64,000 nucleotides of DNA from Streptomyces sp. NRRL F-5123. GTDB taxonomy: Bacteria > Actinomycetota > Actinomycetes > Streptomycetales > Streptomycetaceae. Below the pieces are notes generated by a model. It searched no databases. It was not told the DNA's origin and was given only the letters and a program-made list of their open reading frames with translations. Both the position numbers and the translations under genes were made by a program. The DNA lies in assembly GCF_000721495.1 (NCBI RefSeq), contig NZ_JOHY01000009.1, positions 1 through 64,000 of the forward strand, written 5' to 3'. Shown piece after piece: positions 33,289-42,482 of this stretch (the first letter of the stretch is position 1; each line of letters opens with the position of its first letter).

Positions 33289-34014
33289 TCACCCGCCCCC
33301 GAAGCCGTGCTGGAAGTTGACGGTGGACACCACGTAGACCTTGGGCTTGTCGGCGTTCGTGAGGTCCACGGTGATGTCGTGGTCGGGCTTGTCGCCGACC
33401 TGATGGGTGGACATCCCGGCCCAGTAGTGGCCCGGCACGTGGAAGTTCCAGCCGACCCGGGTGGCGTCCTTGTCGGAGACGGACACCTTGCCGTCGTGCA
33501 GGGCGGCCCGGCTGGTGCCCAGTTGGGCGAGAAAGGTGTCCAGGCCGCCCGCGGTGGTGGTGAACTGGCAGAAGAACTGGCTGGTGTCCCAGGAGTTGGT
33601 CTCCAGGTAGCCGTCGTGCACGGTGCCGTCCGGGATCGGCACCTGGTAGATGCGGCGCTGCAGCTCGCTGGGGACGACCCAGGTCAGATGGCGGGCGGCG
33701 GCCTGCTTCTGGGAGTCGGCGCCCGCGCCGCGGCTCTGCGCGGCGGAGATCAGGACGTAGCCGAGCGGCAGCAGGATCAGCAGCGGGACGACGGTCCAGC
33801 GCATCCAGCGCGGGATCTCGCGCAGCGGCAGCGCGCTGCTGCCGCTGCCGCCGGAGGAGCCCGCGCCGCCCTGGCCGCCGGAGCCGCCGTCGCCGGAGCC
33901 GCCGTCGCCGGAGCCGCCCGGGCCGCCGTCGCCGCGGCCCGGTCCGGGGAGCCCGTCCGGGGCGCCGTCGTGGCCCGCCTCGCGCTCGGGGACGCGTTCG
34001 GGGGTCGTGGTCAC
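33289..34014 (-). CDS. Single-pass membrane protein with Gly-rich N-terminus, in ROK/ABC operon
   Basis: A 241-residue protein of unknown function. The N-terminal ~60 residues are Gly/Ser/Asp-rich and probably disordered. One helix follows at ~70-92 (RWTVVPLLILLPLGYVLISA), then a ~145-residue outer domain with LTWVVPSELQRRIYQVPIPDG, a single Cys (FFCQF) and a VNFQHGFGGG end. GTG 34014 overlaps the ROK kinase stop by 4 bases, making it the last coupled gene of the sugar ABC operon. Confidence 0.72.
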   Translation of the reverse strand: MTTTPERVPEREAGHDGAPDGLPGPGRGDGGPGGSGDGGSGDGGSGGQGGAGSSGGSGSSALPLREIPRWMRWTVVPLLILLPLGYVLISAAQSRGAGADSQKQAAARHLTWVVPSELQRRIYQVPIPDGTVHDGYLETNSWDTSQFFCQFTTTAGGLDTFLAQLGTSRAALHDGKVSVSDKDATRVGWNFHVPGHYWAGMSTHQVGDKPDHDITVDLTNADKPKVYVVSTVNFQHGFGGG

Positions 34015-35159
34015 TGGTCGGCCTCCTGCCGGCCGTAGATCCGCCCGTAGCGCTCGTAGCGCTCCACGCGGCGGCGGTTGGTGCGGCGGAAGCGGCGGGC
34101 GACCAGCCGGGCGAGGTCGGCGGCGCCGACCATGCCGGCCTCCGGGCCCAGCTCGGCCTTGGCGATACGTGCCTCGGGGCGGTAGCCGCGCCCGGTGAGG
34201 GTGCGCCGGAAGGCCTCCCTCGCGGGGGTGATGAGCAGGTCGTCCGCGGCGCTGACGCCGCCGCCGATGACGAAGCAGGACGGGTCGAGCGCGGCGGCGA
34301 GGTTGGCGATGCCGACGCCCAGCCACTGGCCGATGTCCTGGAAGAGCTCGACGCACATCGGGTCGCCGGCCCGGGCCAGCTCGGTGATCAGCGGGCCGGT
34401 GATGTCGCCGATCGCGCCGCCGACCCGGTCGGTGATCCCGTACGCGACCGGAGAGTCCGCGGCGGCCAGCTCGCGGGCCTCGCGCACCAGCGCGTTGCCG
34501 GAGCTGTACTGCTCCCAGCAGCCGCGGTTGCCGCACGGGCAGCGGTGCCCGCCGGGCACCACCTGCATGTGCCCGAACTCCCCCGCGACGCCGAATCGGC
34601 CCCGCTTGACCTGGCCGTTCTCCAGGATCGCGCCGCCGATGCCGGTGCCCAGCGTGATCATGACGAGGTCGGCCTCGCCGCGCCCGGCGCCGAAGCGCCA
34701 CTCGGCCCAGGCGGCGGCGTTGGCGTCGTTGTCGACCATGACCGGGACCAGCAGCCGGTCGGCGAGGCGCTCGCGCAGCGGCTCGTCGCGCCAGGACAGG
34801 TGCGGCGCGAAGAGGATGCGCGAGCGGTCGGCGTCGACCCAGCCGGCGGCGCCGATGCCGACGGCGTGCACGTCGTGCCGCTCGGACAGGTCGAGCACCA
34901 GCTCGACGATGGTGTCCTCGACGACCTTGGGGCTCTTGGACTTGTCGGGCGTCTCGGTGCGCACCTGCTCCAGGATGGTGCCGTCGGCGTCGACGACACC
35001 GGCCATCACCTTGGTGCCGCCGATGTCGATGCCGACGGTCGGCACCCGCGGCGCGCTCAGGTGGCTGCGGCGCTCACGGCGCTCGGCGCCGCTGACATTG
35101 CGCCACACGGTCGCTCTGGCGGCGCTGCCGCGGTACACACGTTCACGGTTGGCACTCAA
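34011..35159 (-). CDS. ROK-family glucokinase-like sugar kinase
   Basis: A 382-residue ROK kinase. The phosphate-binding DIGGTK lies at ~43-48, after an N-terminal extension of about 38 Arg-rich residues. The catalytic Asp is in [13 protein letters not shown], and the zinc motif is [11 protein letters not shown], then [11 protein letters not shown]. Such proteins phosphorylate glucose or other hexoses. TTG 35159 overlaps the upstream ABC ATPase stop (TTGA), so the extension appears real. It is co-transcribed with the sugar transporter, suggesting it acts on, or senses, the imported ligand. Confidence 0.85.
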   Translation of the reverse strand: MSANRERVYRGSAARATVWRNVSGAERRERRSHLSAPRVPTVGIDIGGTKVMAGVVDADGTILEQVRTETPDKSKSPKVVEDTIVELVLDLSERHDVHAVGIGAAGWVDADRSRILFAPHLSWRDEPLRERLADRLLVPVMVDNDANAAAWAEWRFGAGRGEADLVMITLGTGIGGAILENGQVKRGRFGVAGEFGHMQVVPGGHRCPCGNRGCWEQYSSGNALVREARELAAADSPVAYGITDRVGGAIGDITGPLITELARAGDPMCVELFQDIGQWLGVGIANLAAALDPSCFVIGGGVSAADDLLITPAREAFRRTLTGRGYRPEARIAKAELGPEAGMVGAADLARLVARRFRRTNRRRVERYERYGRIYGRQEADQ

Positions 35160-36007
35160 GCGTCGGTCTCCGGGTCGGTGGCGTCCACCGGCCCCGGGGC
35201 CGCCGGTGCACGGCTCAGCTCATGCGTCAGCTCGTCCAGCTCGCTGCCCCCGGCCATCTCGCGGGTCAGCGCGTCCAGGGTAATCGCCTGCTTGAGGTGG
35301 CTGCCGGACATCGCGCCGCGCTTGAGCAGGACGAAACGGTCTCCGACCAGGTAGGCGTGGTGCGGATTGTGGGTGATGAGCACCACACCGAGGCCCGCGT
35401 CGCGCGCGGCGGCGACGTAGCGCAGCACCATCCCGGACTGCTTGACACCGAGCGCGGCGGTCGGTTCGTCCAGGACCAGCACTTTCGCCCCGAAATGCAC
35501 CGCGCGGGCGATGGCCACGCACTGCCGTTCGCCACCCGACAGGGTGCCGATGGGCTGGTCCACGTCGCGCAGGTCGATGCCGAAGCGCAGCAGGGCCGCC
35601 CGGGTGGTGGCGCGCATCGCGGCGGCGTCCAGGCGGCGCAGCGGGCCGCGGCCCTTGGTGGGCTCGGAGCCGAGGAAGAAGTTCCGCCACACGGGCATCA
35701 GCGGCACCACGGCGAGGTCCTGGTAGACGGTCGCGATGCCGCGGTCCAGCGCCTGCCGGGGCGAGGTGTGCCGGACCGGTTCGCCCTCGATCTCGTAGCT
35801 GCCCGAGTCGTGCGGGTGCAGCCCGGCGATGATCTTGATGAGGGTGGACTTGCCGGCCCCGTTGTCACCCAGGACGCAGGTGATCCGGCCGGCGTGCACC
35901 TCCAGCGAGACGTCCCGCAGCGCGCGCACGCTGCCGTACGACTTGGACACGCCGGAGAGCGACACCAGCGGGGCGGCGCCGCCCTCCTCGGTGGGGATGG
36001 TGGTCAT
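35156..36007 (-). CDS. Sugar ABC transporter ATP-binding protein (single-domain)
   Basis: A 283-residue ATPase with one nucleotide-binding domain: Walker [10 protein letters not shown] (~46-54), signature LSGGERQ, Walker [13 protein letters not shown] and [14 protein letters not shown]. It is half the size of the RbsA/MglA double ATPases but resembles their N-terminal halves, as in FrcA-like systems. The C-terminal ~50 residues are acidic and Pro-rich. ATG 36007 overlaps the permease stop by 4 bases. It partners the permease and binding protein upstream. Confidence 0.87.
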   Translation of the reverse strand: MTTIPTEEGGAAPLVSLSGVSKSYGSVRALRDVSLEVHAGRITCVLGDNGAGKSTLIKIIAGLHPHDSGSYEIEGEPVRHTSPRQALDRGIATVYQDLAVVPLMPVWRNFFLGSEPTKGRGPLRRLDAAAMRATTRAALLRFGIDLRDVDQPIGTLSGGERQCVAIARAVHFGAKVLVLDEPTAALGVKQSGMVLRYVAAARDAGLGVVLITHNPHHAYLVGDRFVLLKRGAMSGSHLKQAITLDALTREMAGGSELDELTHELSRAPAAPGPVDATDPETDA

Positions 36008-37041
36008 GCGGTGGCCTCCGCCCGCCTGCGGACCCAGGCGTTGAGCAGGGTGGCGAGCAGCAGCATCGCCCCGAGGAAGAACTTGAACCAGTCCGGGTTC
36101 CACTGCGCGTAGACGATGCCCTTGCTCGTCATGCCGAAGATGAACGCGCCGACCGCGGAACCCACGGCGCTGCCGTAGCCGCCGGTCATCAGGCAGCCGC
36201 CGATCACCGCCGCGATGATGTACAGGAACTCGTTGCCGACGCCCTCGCCGGACTGCACCACGTCGAAGGAGAAGAGCAGGTGCTGGCCGGAGATCCAGGC
36301 GCAGAAGGCGACGGCCATGTAGAGGCCGACCTTGGTACGGGCCACCGGCACGCCGACCGCGCGGGCCGCGTCGGCGTTGCCGCCCGCCGCGAAGATCCAG
36401 TTCCCGGCGCGGGTGCGCAGCAGCACCCAGGTGGCGACCGCGACCAGGCCGAGCCACCACAGGATGGTCACCTGGAGGTCGACGTCGCCGATCGTCCAGT
36501 GCGAGGCGAAGACCTTCTGCGCGGCCGGGAAGCCCTCCATGTCGCCGATCGGCTTGGTGGCGACGGTGCCGCTGATCAGCTTGGTCAGGCCCAGGTTCAG
36601 GCCGGTGAGCATCAGGAAGGTGCCCAGCGTGATGATGAAGCTGGGCAGCCCGGTGCGCACCAGCATGATCCCGTTGAAGGCCCCGAAGGCGAGCGTGACC
36701 AGCAGCGAGACGCCGATGCCGACCCACGTGTTGGCGGTCATCTGGTAGCTGAACATCGACGAGACCAGCGCGGAGCTGGTGACCATCACACCGGCCGACA
36801 GGTCGAACTCGCCGCCGATCATCAGCAGCGCGACCGGCACCGCCATGATGCCGATCGTCGACGAGGCGTAGAGCACGGTGCCGAGACTGGACCAGCGCAG
36901 GAAGGGCTCGGCGGCGACCGCGAAGAAGGCGAAGACCGCCGCGGCCCCGACGACCGCGCCCAGCTCCGGCCGCCCCAGCAGCCGCCGGGCCACCGACCGC
37001 GGCGCCGGCCGCTCGTCGGAGGCGAGAGCGAGGTCGCTCAC
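36004..37041 (-). CDS. Sugar ABC transporter permease (ribose/inositol type)
   Basis: A 345-residue branched-chain/ribose-type permease with about nine helices. The segment [20 protein letters not shown] is the family's periplasmic-side motif and [29 protein letters not shown] the EAA-like loop contacting the ATPase. The start is GTG 37041. It lies between binding protein and ATPase genes. The divergent inositol genes next door suggest an inositol or inositol-like substrate. Confidence 0.87.
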   Translation of the reverse strand: MSDLALASDERPAPRSVARRLLGRPELGAVVGAAAVFAFFAVAAEPFLRWSSLGTVLYASSTIGIMAVPVALLMIGGEFDLSAGVMVTSSALVSSMFSYQMTANTWVGIGVSLLVTLAFGAFNGIMLVRTGLPSFIITLGTFLMLTGLNLGLTKLISGTVATKPIGDMEGFPAAQKVFASHWTIGDVDLQVTILWWLGLVAVATWVLLRTRAGNWIFAAGGNADAARAVGVPVARTKVGLYMAVAFCAWISGQHLLFSFDVVQSGEGVGNEFLYIIAAVIGGCLMTGGYGSAVGSAVGAFIFGMTSKGIVYAQWNPDWFKFFLGAMLLLATLLNAWVRRRAEATA

Positions 37042-37123
37042 CTTTGCTCCTTCGCTTCTCCGCCCGCCCGGCGAAGCCGCGCGGGCGTCGTTGTCCGCGG
37101 CCGGGCGGCCTCGCGTGCGACGC

Positions 37124-38131
37124 TCATCGCGTCCCCCGCTGGGCGTACGTCAGGAGCGCGTCCGCGTCGTCCTTGGTGACGATCTGCGGGCCGGTGAGGA
37201 CCGGCCGGCCGCCGCCGAGGGTGTCGTTGTTGTAGCGGTGGAGCCACAGCAGGTCGATCGCCTCGTAGCCCTGGAGGTAGGGCTGCTGGTCGACGGCGAA
37301 GCCGATGGTGCCGTCCTTGAGCGAGGCCGCGACCTGCGCGTTGAGGTCGAAGGTGTCGATCTCGGCCTTCGAGCCGGACTGCTGCTCGGCCTTGGCCGCG
37401 GTGGCGGCGAAGGGGGCGCCGAGCGTCACGACGGAGTCGATGCCCGAGTCGGACTGCAGCTTGGCCTGGATCGCGGAGAGCACGTCGGGCATGTTGGTGC
37501 CGTTGACGTAGAGGTTGTCCATCGTGCCGTGGAAGGTGGACTTCGCGCCCGCGCAGCGCTGTTCCAGGCCCACGTTGCCCTGCTCGTGCAGGACGCACAG
37601 CGCGTGCTTCCGGCCGCGGCTGTTGAGGGCCTCGCCGACCGCGTTGCCGGCGATCGTCTCGTCCTGGCCGATGTGGGTGAGCGCGCCGAACTGCTGGGAC
37701 TCCGTCGCCCCGGAGTTGATGGTGATCACCGGGATGCCGGCCTTGACCGCCTTGGCGACGGCCGCCTTCATCGCGTCGGGCTTGGCGAGGGTGACGACCA
37801 GGCCGTCCACGTGGCTGTCGATCGCCGCCTGCACGAGCTGGGCCTGCTGGTCGCCCTGGTCGCTGTTGGAGTAGACGAACTTGATGTTGTCCTTGGCGGC
37901 GGCCTGCTTCGCCCCGCTCTGGACGATGTCCCAGAAGGTGTCGCCCGCCCCGGAGTGGGTGACCATGGCGAAGGTCCAGTGCGGGGTGTTCACGGCCGAG
38001 CCGTTCGCCGCCAGCTTCTTGGCCCGGTCCTCCGCGCGCTTGCCGCCGGTGCTGCTGCACCCGGCCAGGCCCGCCGCGCCGAGCGCCACCGCGAGGAGTG
38101 CGCCCAGCACTTTCATCCCTGCCCTTGCCAT
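37124..38131 (-). CDS. Sugar ABC transporter substrate-binding lipoprotein
   Basis: A 335-residue periplasmic-binding protein of the ribose/inositol type. The lipobox GAAGLAGC gives Cys25. The mature part begins with a basic stretch then FAMVTHSGAGDTFWDIVQSG, YSNSDQGDQQAQLVQAAID, VDGLVVTLAKPDAMKAAV and FAVDQQPYLQGYEAIDLLWL, all typical of the family. ATG 38131 is preferred over an in-frame ATG 63 bases upstream because it gives a normal signal peptide. It is the first gene of a five-gene operon. Confidence 0.88.
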   Translation of the reverse strand: MARAGMKVLGALLAVALGAAGLAGCSSTGGKRAEDRAKKLAANGSAVNTPHWTFAMVTHSGAGDTFWDIVQSGAKQAAAKDNIKFVYSNSDQGDQQAQLVQAAIDSHVDGLVVTLAKPDAMKAAVAKAVKAGIPVITINSGATESQQFGALTHIGQDETIAGNAVGEALNSRGRKHALCVLHEQGNVGLEQRCAGAKSTFHGTMDNLYVNGTNMPDVLSAIQAKLQSDSGIDSVVTLGAPFAATAAKAEQQSGSKAEIDTFDLNAQVAASLKDGTIGFAVDQQPYLQGYEAIDLLWLHRYNNDTLGGGRPVLTGPQIVTKDDADALLTYAQRGTR

Positions 38132-38208
38132 CGCCACGAGGCCCTGCCTTTCCCTGCTGTTCCGTGGTGCGGCCGTGATGGAAGTGCTGCCCATCGTCTT
38201 GAGGGACG

Positions 38209-38237
38209 ACCATCCCGGCGGCCCCAGTATCCGTCAA
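38209..38237 (-). promoter_or_regulatory. Candidate promoter of the sugar ABC operon
   Basis: On the minus strand, TTGACG (38237-38232) and GATGGT (38214-38209) are separated by 17 bases, about 80 bases before the binding-protein start. The -35 is good and the -10 only fair. Confidence 0.35.
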
Positions 38238-38297
38238 GAGGTGCGGCGACCCCTCCTCCGGGAGGCGGAAGCGGGCCCTGGGCCTGCGGGATGGGGA

Positions 38298-39083
38298 TCA
38301 GTCGCGTACCAGCAGGCGGAATTCGAAGGCGTAACGCGAGGCCCGGTAGAGATGGGTGCCGTACTCGACGGGGCGCCCTCGGTCGTCGTAGGTGATCCGC
38401 CGGACGGTGAGCAGCGCCGCCCCCGCCGGCTCGCCGAGCACACCGCACTCCTCCTGCGTGCCGGTGCGGGCGCCGACCCGCTGCTGGGCGCTGTGCAGGG
38501 TGATGCCGCGGGCCCGCATCAGGGCGTACAGGCCGCCGCCCTCCAGCTCGCCGGTGGACGGCTCCAGCAGGTCGCCGGGCAGGTAGTTGCACAGGTACGC
38601 GACCGGCTCGCCGCAGCTGAGCCGCAGCCGGTGCAGGACGGCGACCCGTGCGGACTCCGGCAGCCCGAGCGCGGCGGCGACCTCGGCGGGCGGCGGGCCC
38701 GCGGTGTTGAGCAGCACCCGGGTCGCGGGTTCCAGGCCGGCGGCGGCCAGGTCGTCGTGCAGGCTGCTCAGCTCCAGCGGCCGGGTCACCCCGGTGTGCA
38801 CGACCTGGGTGCCGACCCCGCGGCGGCGCACCAGCAGCCCCTTGTCGACGAGCGAGCCGATCGCCTGCCGCACGGTGGGGCGGGACAGGCCGAGCCGGGC
38901 GGCCAGCTCCACCTCGTTGCCGAGCAGGGTGCCCGGGGTGAGCGCGCCGTCCTCGATGGCCGTCTCCAGCTGGCGGGCCAGCTGGAAGTACAGCGGTACG
39001 TGGCTCGCCCGGTCCACGGCGAGCCGCAGCTGTGCGGGCTCGTGCTTGGGCACGCTGGGAGCGTAGCGGGACGGCATGGTCAC
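38298..39083 (-). CDS. GntR/HutC-family regulator, probable inositol repressor
   Basis: A 261-residue regulator. The winged helix is at ~30-95 (VPLYFQLARQLETAIEDGAL, ELAARLGLSRPTVRQAIGSL, DKGLLVRRRGVGTQVV). The effector domain is of UTRA type (LHRLRLSCGEPVAYLCNYLP, RRITYDDRGRPVEYGTHLYR, YAFEFRLLV). It starts at GTG 39083 or ATG 39077. It sits between the sugar ABC operon and the divergent iol operon, with the palindrome TGTCCGGACA 13 bases from its start, so it likely represses both and itself in response to an inositol-derived ligand. Confidence 0.88.
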   Translation of the reverse strand: MTMPSRYAPSVPKHEPAQLRLAVDRASHVPLYFQLARQLETAIEDGALTPGTLLGNEVELAARLGLSRPTVRQAIGSLVDKGLLVRRRGVGTQVVHTGVTRPLELSSLHDDLAAAGLEPATRVLLNTAGPPPAEVAAALGLPESARVAVLHRLRLSCGEPVAYLCNYLPGDLLEPSTGELEGGGLYALMRARGITLHSAQQRVGARTGTQEECGVLGEPAGAALLTVRRITYDDRGRPVEYGTHLYRASRYAFEFRLLVRD

Positions 39084-39095
39084 GGGAAGTCCGTA

Positions 39096-39105
39096 TGTCC
39101 GGACA
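39096..39105 (+). promoter_or_regulatory. GntR-type operator TGTCCGGACA
   Basis: A perfect 10-bp palindrome between the GntR gene and iolG, immediately upstream of the iolG -35 box. GntR/HutC proteins bind such short TGTCxxGACA-type palindromes. I see no second copy near the sugar ABC promoter. Confidence 0.6.
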
Positions 39106-39110
39106 AAGCG

Positions 39111-39140
39111 TTGACACAGGCCGCGGTGGCGCGGGAGGTT
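39111..39140 (+). promoter_or_regulatory. Promoter of the iol operon
   Basis: TTGACA (39111-39116) and GAGGTT (39135-39140) are 18 bases apart, about 50 bases before the iolG ATG. The -35 is a perfect consensus; GAGGTT is a common streptomycete-like -10. The operator at 39096 abuts it. Confidence 0.55.
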
Positions 39141-39193
39141 GGGACGGCGCGCACAGCCGTCACGTCTCCTCTTCGGAAGGGGCAGGAGCAGGT

Positions 39194-40264
39194 ATGCGGA
39201 TCGGACTCATCGGCGCGGGGCGGATCGGGGCTTTCCACGCCGCGACGCTCGCGGCGCACCCGGGCGTCGGCGAACTGCTGGTCGCCGACGCGGAAGCGGC
39301 CCGCGCCCGGCAGGTCGCGCTCCGCGCGGGCGCCCGCGCCCTGCCGGTCGACGCGCTCTTCGCCGCCCGGCCCGACGCGCTGGTGATCACCTCCGCGACG
39401 GCCGCGCACGCCGCCCTGGTCACCCGGGCCGCGCACGCCGGCATCCCGGCCTTCTGCGAGAAGCCGGTCGCGGTGGACCTCGCGGGCACCGTCGCCGCGC
39501 TCGCGGAGGTCGCAGCGGCGGGCGCGGTGCTCCAGGTCGGCTTCCAGCGCCGCTTCGACGCCGGTTACGCCGCGGCGCGGGCCGCGGTGGCCGCCGGGCG
39601 GCTCGGCAGGCTGCACACCGTCCGCACGGTCAGCTCCGACGCGGCGCCGCCGCCCGCCGGGTACGTGCCGCTGTCCGGCGGCCTCTACCGGGACTGCCTG
39701 ATCCACGACTTCGACATACTGCGCTGGGTCACCGGCCGGGAGATCACCGAGGTGTACGCCGCGGGCGAGAACGTGGGCGCGGAGTTCTTCCGGGCCGCCG
39801 GTGACGCGGACACCGCCGCGGTGCTCCTCACGCTGGAGGGCGGGCTGCTCGCCACGGCGACCGCGACCCGCTACCACGCCGCCGGCTACGACGTGCGGAT
39901 GGAACTGGCCGGAACGGACGACCAGCTCGCGGTCGGCGTCACCGCCCGCGCCCCGGTCACCTCGGTGGAGCCGGGCGCGGCGGGCGGCCCGCGGGATCCG
40001 TGGACCGGCTTCCTGGACCGCTTCGGCTCCGCCTACCGGGCCGAGATGGACGCCTTCCTGCGCGTCGCGCGGGGCGCCGCCACCAATCCCTGCGAGGGTC
40101 GGGAGGCGCTGCGGGCGCTGCTGGTCGCCGAGGCCTGCGAGGTCTCCCGGCGGGAGCGGCGCCCGGTGCGGATCGCGGAGGTGGCCGCGGCGGCGCGGGC
40201 CGTGGAAGCGGTGGAGGCGGGCGGGTCGGGCAGCGCCGAGGGAGCCAAGGGAGCGGTGGCGTGA
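39194..40264 (+). CDS. iolG: Gfo/Idh/MocA oxidoreductase, probable inositol 2-dehydrogenase
   Basis: A 356-residue NAD(P)-dependent dehydrogenase. The dinucleotide motif is RIGLIGAGRIGAFHAATLA at the N-terminus, the conserved CEKPVA holds the catalytic Lys (~94), and DCLIHDFDILRW has the Asp/His of the active site. ATG 39194 has GGAG nearby, and the longer upstream frame runs through the promoter. It is the first gene of the iolGECBD operon, where it should oxidise myo-inositol to 2-keto-myo-inositol. Confidence 0.86.
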   Translation: MRIGLIGAGRIGAFHAATLAAHPGVGELLVADAEAARARQVALRAGARALPVDALFAARPDALVITSATAAHAALVTRAAHAGIPAFCEKPVAVDLAGTVAALAEVAAAGAVLQVGFQRRFDAGYAAARAAVAAGRLGRLHTVRTVSSDAAPPPAGYVPLSGGLYRDCLIHDFDILRWVTGREITEVYAAGENVGAEFFRAAGDADTAAVLLTLEGGLLATATATRYHAAGYDVRMELAGTDDQLAVGVTARAPVTSVEPGAAGGPRDPWTGFLDRFGSAYRAEMDAFLRVARGAATNPCEGREALRALLVAEACEVSRRERRPVRIAEVAAAARAVEAVEAGGSGSAEGAKGAVA

Positions 40265-41121
40265 GGCGGGAGCAGATCGCGGCGGCGCCGATTTCCTGGG
40301 GGGTGTGCGAGGTCCCCGGCTGGGGGCACCAGCTCACCCCCGAGCGGGTGCTCGCCGAGATGGCCGGGCTCGGGATCGGCGCGAGCGAGTTCGGGCCCGA
40401 CGGGTTCCTGCCCGGTCCGCTGCTGGCCGCGCACGGCGTCACGGCGGTCGGCGGCTTCGTCCCCGCGGTGCTGCACGACCCGGACCGCGACCCGCTGCCG
40501 GACGTACGGGCCGCCCTCGACCGCTTCACCGCGGCCGGGGCCCGCACGCTGGTGCTCGCCGCCGCGACCGGGCGGGACGGCTACGACGAGCGCCCGCCGC
40601 TGGACGCCGTGGGGTGGCGGACGCTGCTGGCCCGGCTGGACGAGGTCGCGGGGCTCGCGGAGTCGCTGGGCGCGACGGCGGCGCTGCACCCGCACGTCGG
40701 CACGCTCGTGGAGGGGCCGGACGAGATCGGCCGGGTGCTGGAGGGCAGCGGCATCGGGCTGTGCCTCGACACGGGGCACGTCCTGGTCGGCGGCGGCGAT
40801 CCGGTCGAGCTGGCCCGCCGCGCCGCGGCCCGCGTCACGCACGTCCACCTCAAGGACGTCGACGCGGGCGCCGCCGCAGCGGTCCGCGCCGGCCGCACCT
40901 CCTACGGGGCCGCGGTCGCGGCGGGCCTCTACCGCCCGCTGGGCAGGGGCGACCTGGACCTGCCCGTGCTGCTCGCCGCCCTGGACGCCGCGGGCTACGC
41001 GGGCTGGTACGTGATGGAGCAGGACACCGTCCTGGCCGCCGAGCCCGCGCCGGGCGAGGGCCCGCTGGCGGATGTGGCGGCGTCCCTGGACTGGCTGCTG
41101 GAGTGGGCGTCCGAGTCATGA
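40261..41121 (+). CDS. iolE: Myo-inosose-2 dehydratase
   Basis: A 286-residue xylose-isomerase-like TIM barrel. The N-terminus IAAAPISWGVCEVPGWGHQL is diagnostic for IolE. Metal-ligand regions are CLDTGHVLVGG, THVHLKDVD and YVMEQD. It dehydrates 2-keto-myo-inositol to 3D-trihydroxycyclohexane-1,2-dione. GTG 40261 overlaps the iolG stop and its own stop overlaps iolC (ATGA). Confidence 0.93.
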   Translation: MRREQIAAAPISWGVCEVPGWGHQLTPERVLAEMAGLGIGASEFGPDGFLPGPLLAAHGVTAVGGFVPAVLHDPDRDPLPDVRAALDRFTAAGARTLVLAAATGRDGYDERPPLDAVGWRTLLARLDEVAGLAESLGATAALHPHVGTLVEGPDEIGRVLEGSGIGLCLDTGHVLVGGGDPVELARRAAARVTHVHLKDVDAGAAAAVRAGRTSYGAAVAAGLYRPLGRGDLDLPVLLAALDAAGYAGWYVMEQDTVLAAEPAPGEGPLADVAASLDWLLEWASES

Positions 41122-42482
41122 GGGCCCCTGCGGAGGGGGCGGCGGGGGACGCCGGTGCCGGGCGGACGGACGCGGTGACGGGCCTCGCCGCCGGGAAGGC
41201 CGGGGGTGCGGGCGGCGCCGGGCCGGAGCCGTACGACGTGGTCACGCTCGGGCGGGTCGGGGTGGACCTGTATCCCGAGCAGAGCGGGGTGGGGCTCGCC
41301 GAGGTGCGCAGCTTCGCGAAGTACCTGGGCGGGACCGCCGCGAACGTCGCGGTCGCCGGGGCCCGGCTGGGGCTGCGGACGGCGCTGCTCAGCGGGGTCG
41401 GGCCGGACCCCTTCGGCGGGTACGTGCGCGCGGCGCTCGACGCGTTCGGGGTCGGCACCGGGCTGCTGGCGACCGTGCCGGACACCCAGACGCCCGTCGT
41501 CTTCTGCGAGCTCTTCCCGCCCGACGACTTCCCGCTCCACTTCTACCGCCGCCCGGTCGCGCCCGACCAGTGCCTGACCCCGGGCATGCTCGCCGAGCCC
41601 GCCGCCGCGGCGGCCGTCCGCGGGGCGCGGGCCCTGTGGATCACCGGCTCCGCACTGGCCGTCGAGCCGACCCGCTCGGCCGTCTTCGCGGCGCTGGAGC
41701 TGCGGGCGGGCGGCGAGGTGTGGTTCGACCTCGACTGGCGGCCCGGCTTCTGGGCCGACCCCGCGCAGGCCCCGGCGCTCTACGCCCGCGCGCTGGCGTA
41801 CGCCACCCTCGCGGTCGGCAACCGGGAGGAGGTCGAGGTCGCGGTGGGCAGCGCGGACCCGGAGACGGCGGCGGGGCTGCTGCTGGAGCGCGGAGTACGC
41901 ACCGCGGTCGTCAAGCAGGGCCCGGCGGGCGCACTGGCCCGCACCGCGGCCGGCGAGCTGTGCGTGGCCCCGCCGGTGGCGGTGAAGGTGGTCAACGGCC
42001 TGGGCGCGGGCGACGCCTTCGGCGGCGCGCTGTGCGCGGGCCTCCTCGCGGGCGACCCGCTGCCGGACGTCCTGCGCGCGGCGAACGCGGCAGGCGCGCT
42101 CGTCGCCTCCCGGCTGGCCTGCGCGGACGCGATGCCGACGCGGCCGGAGATCGAGGCGGCGCTGCGCGAGCAGGCCGCGGAGCCGGGCGGCCCGCTCCCT
42201 GCCCCGGCAGCGGGCGCCGTGCCGAAGGGCTCCGCGCGCCCCTCGGCAACGGGCGCGGGCCGGGCAGAAGGCACCACCGCTCCCCCGGTGACGGACGGAG
42301 GCCCGGGCCGGGACGACACGGACCCGCCCGCCGGACGGGCGGCCGACGCCGCGCCGCCTCGCACGACGGGCACAGGCCCGGCAGAAGGCACCACCGCTCC
42401 CCCGGTGACGGACGCCGGTCGTGCGGCGGGACCGGGTGCGGGTGGCGGATCCGCGGGGCGTGCGGCGGGAGGTGCGGGGTGA
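41118..42482 (+). CDS. iolC: 5-dehydro-2-deoxygluconokinase with long low-complexity C-terminal tail
   Basis: A 454-residue PfkB-family kinase. After ~35 Gly/Ala-rich residues the kinase runs from DVVTLGRVGVDLYPEQ through KYLGGTAANVAVAGARLGL to the catalytic GLGAGDAFGGALCAG (~295-309, Asp base). The domain ends near residue 355. The remaining ~100 residues are Pro/Ala/Gly/Thr-rich with two copies of AEGTTAPPVTD, encoded by an exact 35-bp DNA repeat. It phosphorylates 2-deoxy-5-keto-gluconate. It overlaps iolE and iolB by 4 bases each. Confidence 0.9.
   Translation: MRAPAEGAAGDAGAGRTDAVTGLAAGKAGGAGGAGPEPYDVVTLGRVGVDLYPEQSGVGLAEVRSFAKYLGGTAANVAVAGARLGLRTALLSGVGPDPFGGYVRAALDAFGVGTGLLATVPDTQTPVVFCELFPPDDFPLHFYRRPVAPDQCLTPGMLAEPAAAAAVRGARALWITGSALAVEPTRSAVFAALELRAGGEVWFDLDWRPGFWADPAQAPALYARALAYATLAVGNREEVEVAVGSADPETAAGLLLERGVRTAVVKQGPAGALARTAAGELCVAPPVAVKVVNGLGAGDAFGGALCAGLLAGDPLPDVLRAANAAGALVASRLACADAMPTRPEIEAALREQAAEPGGPLPAPAAGAVPKGSARPSATGAGRAEGTTAPPVTDGGPGRDDTDPPAGRAADAAPPRTTGTGPAEGTTAPPVTDAGRAAGPGAGGGSAGRAAGGAG
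42263..42414 (+). repeat. Direct repeat inside the iolC tail
   Basis: An identical 35-bp sequence (beginning GGCAGAAGGCACCACC) occurs at 42263-42297 and 42380-42414, in the same reading frame and 117 bases apart. The bases just upstream are also similar. It lies wholly in the disordered tail of IolC. Confidence 0.7.
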
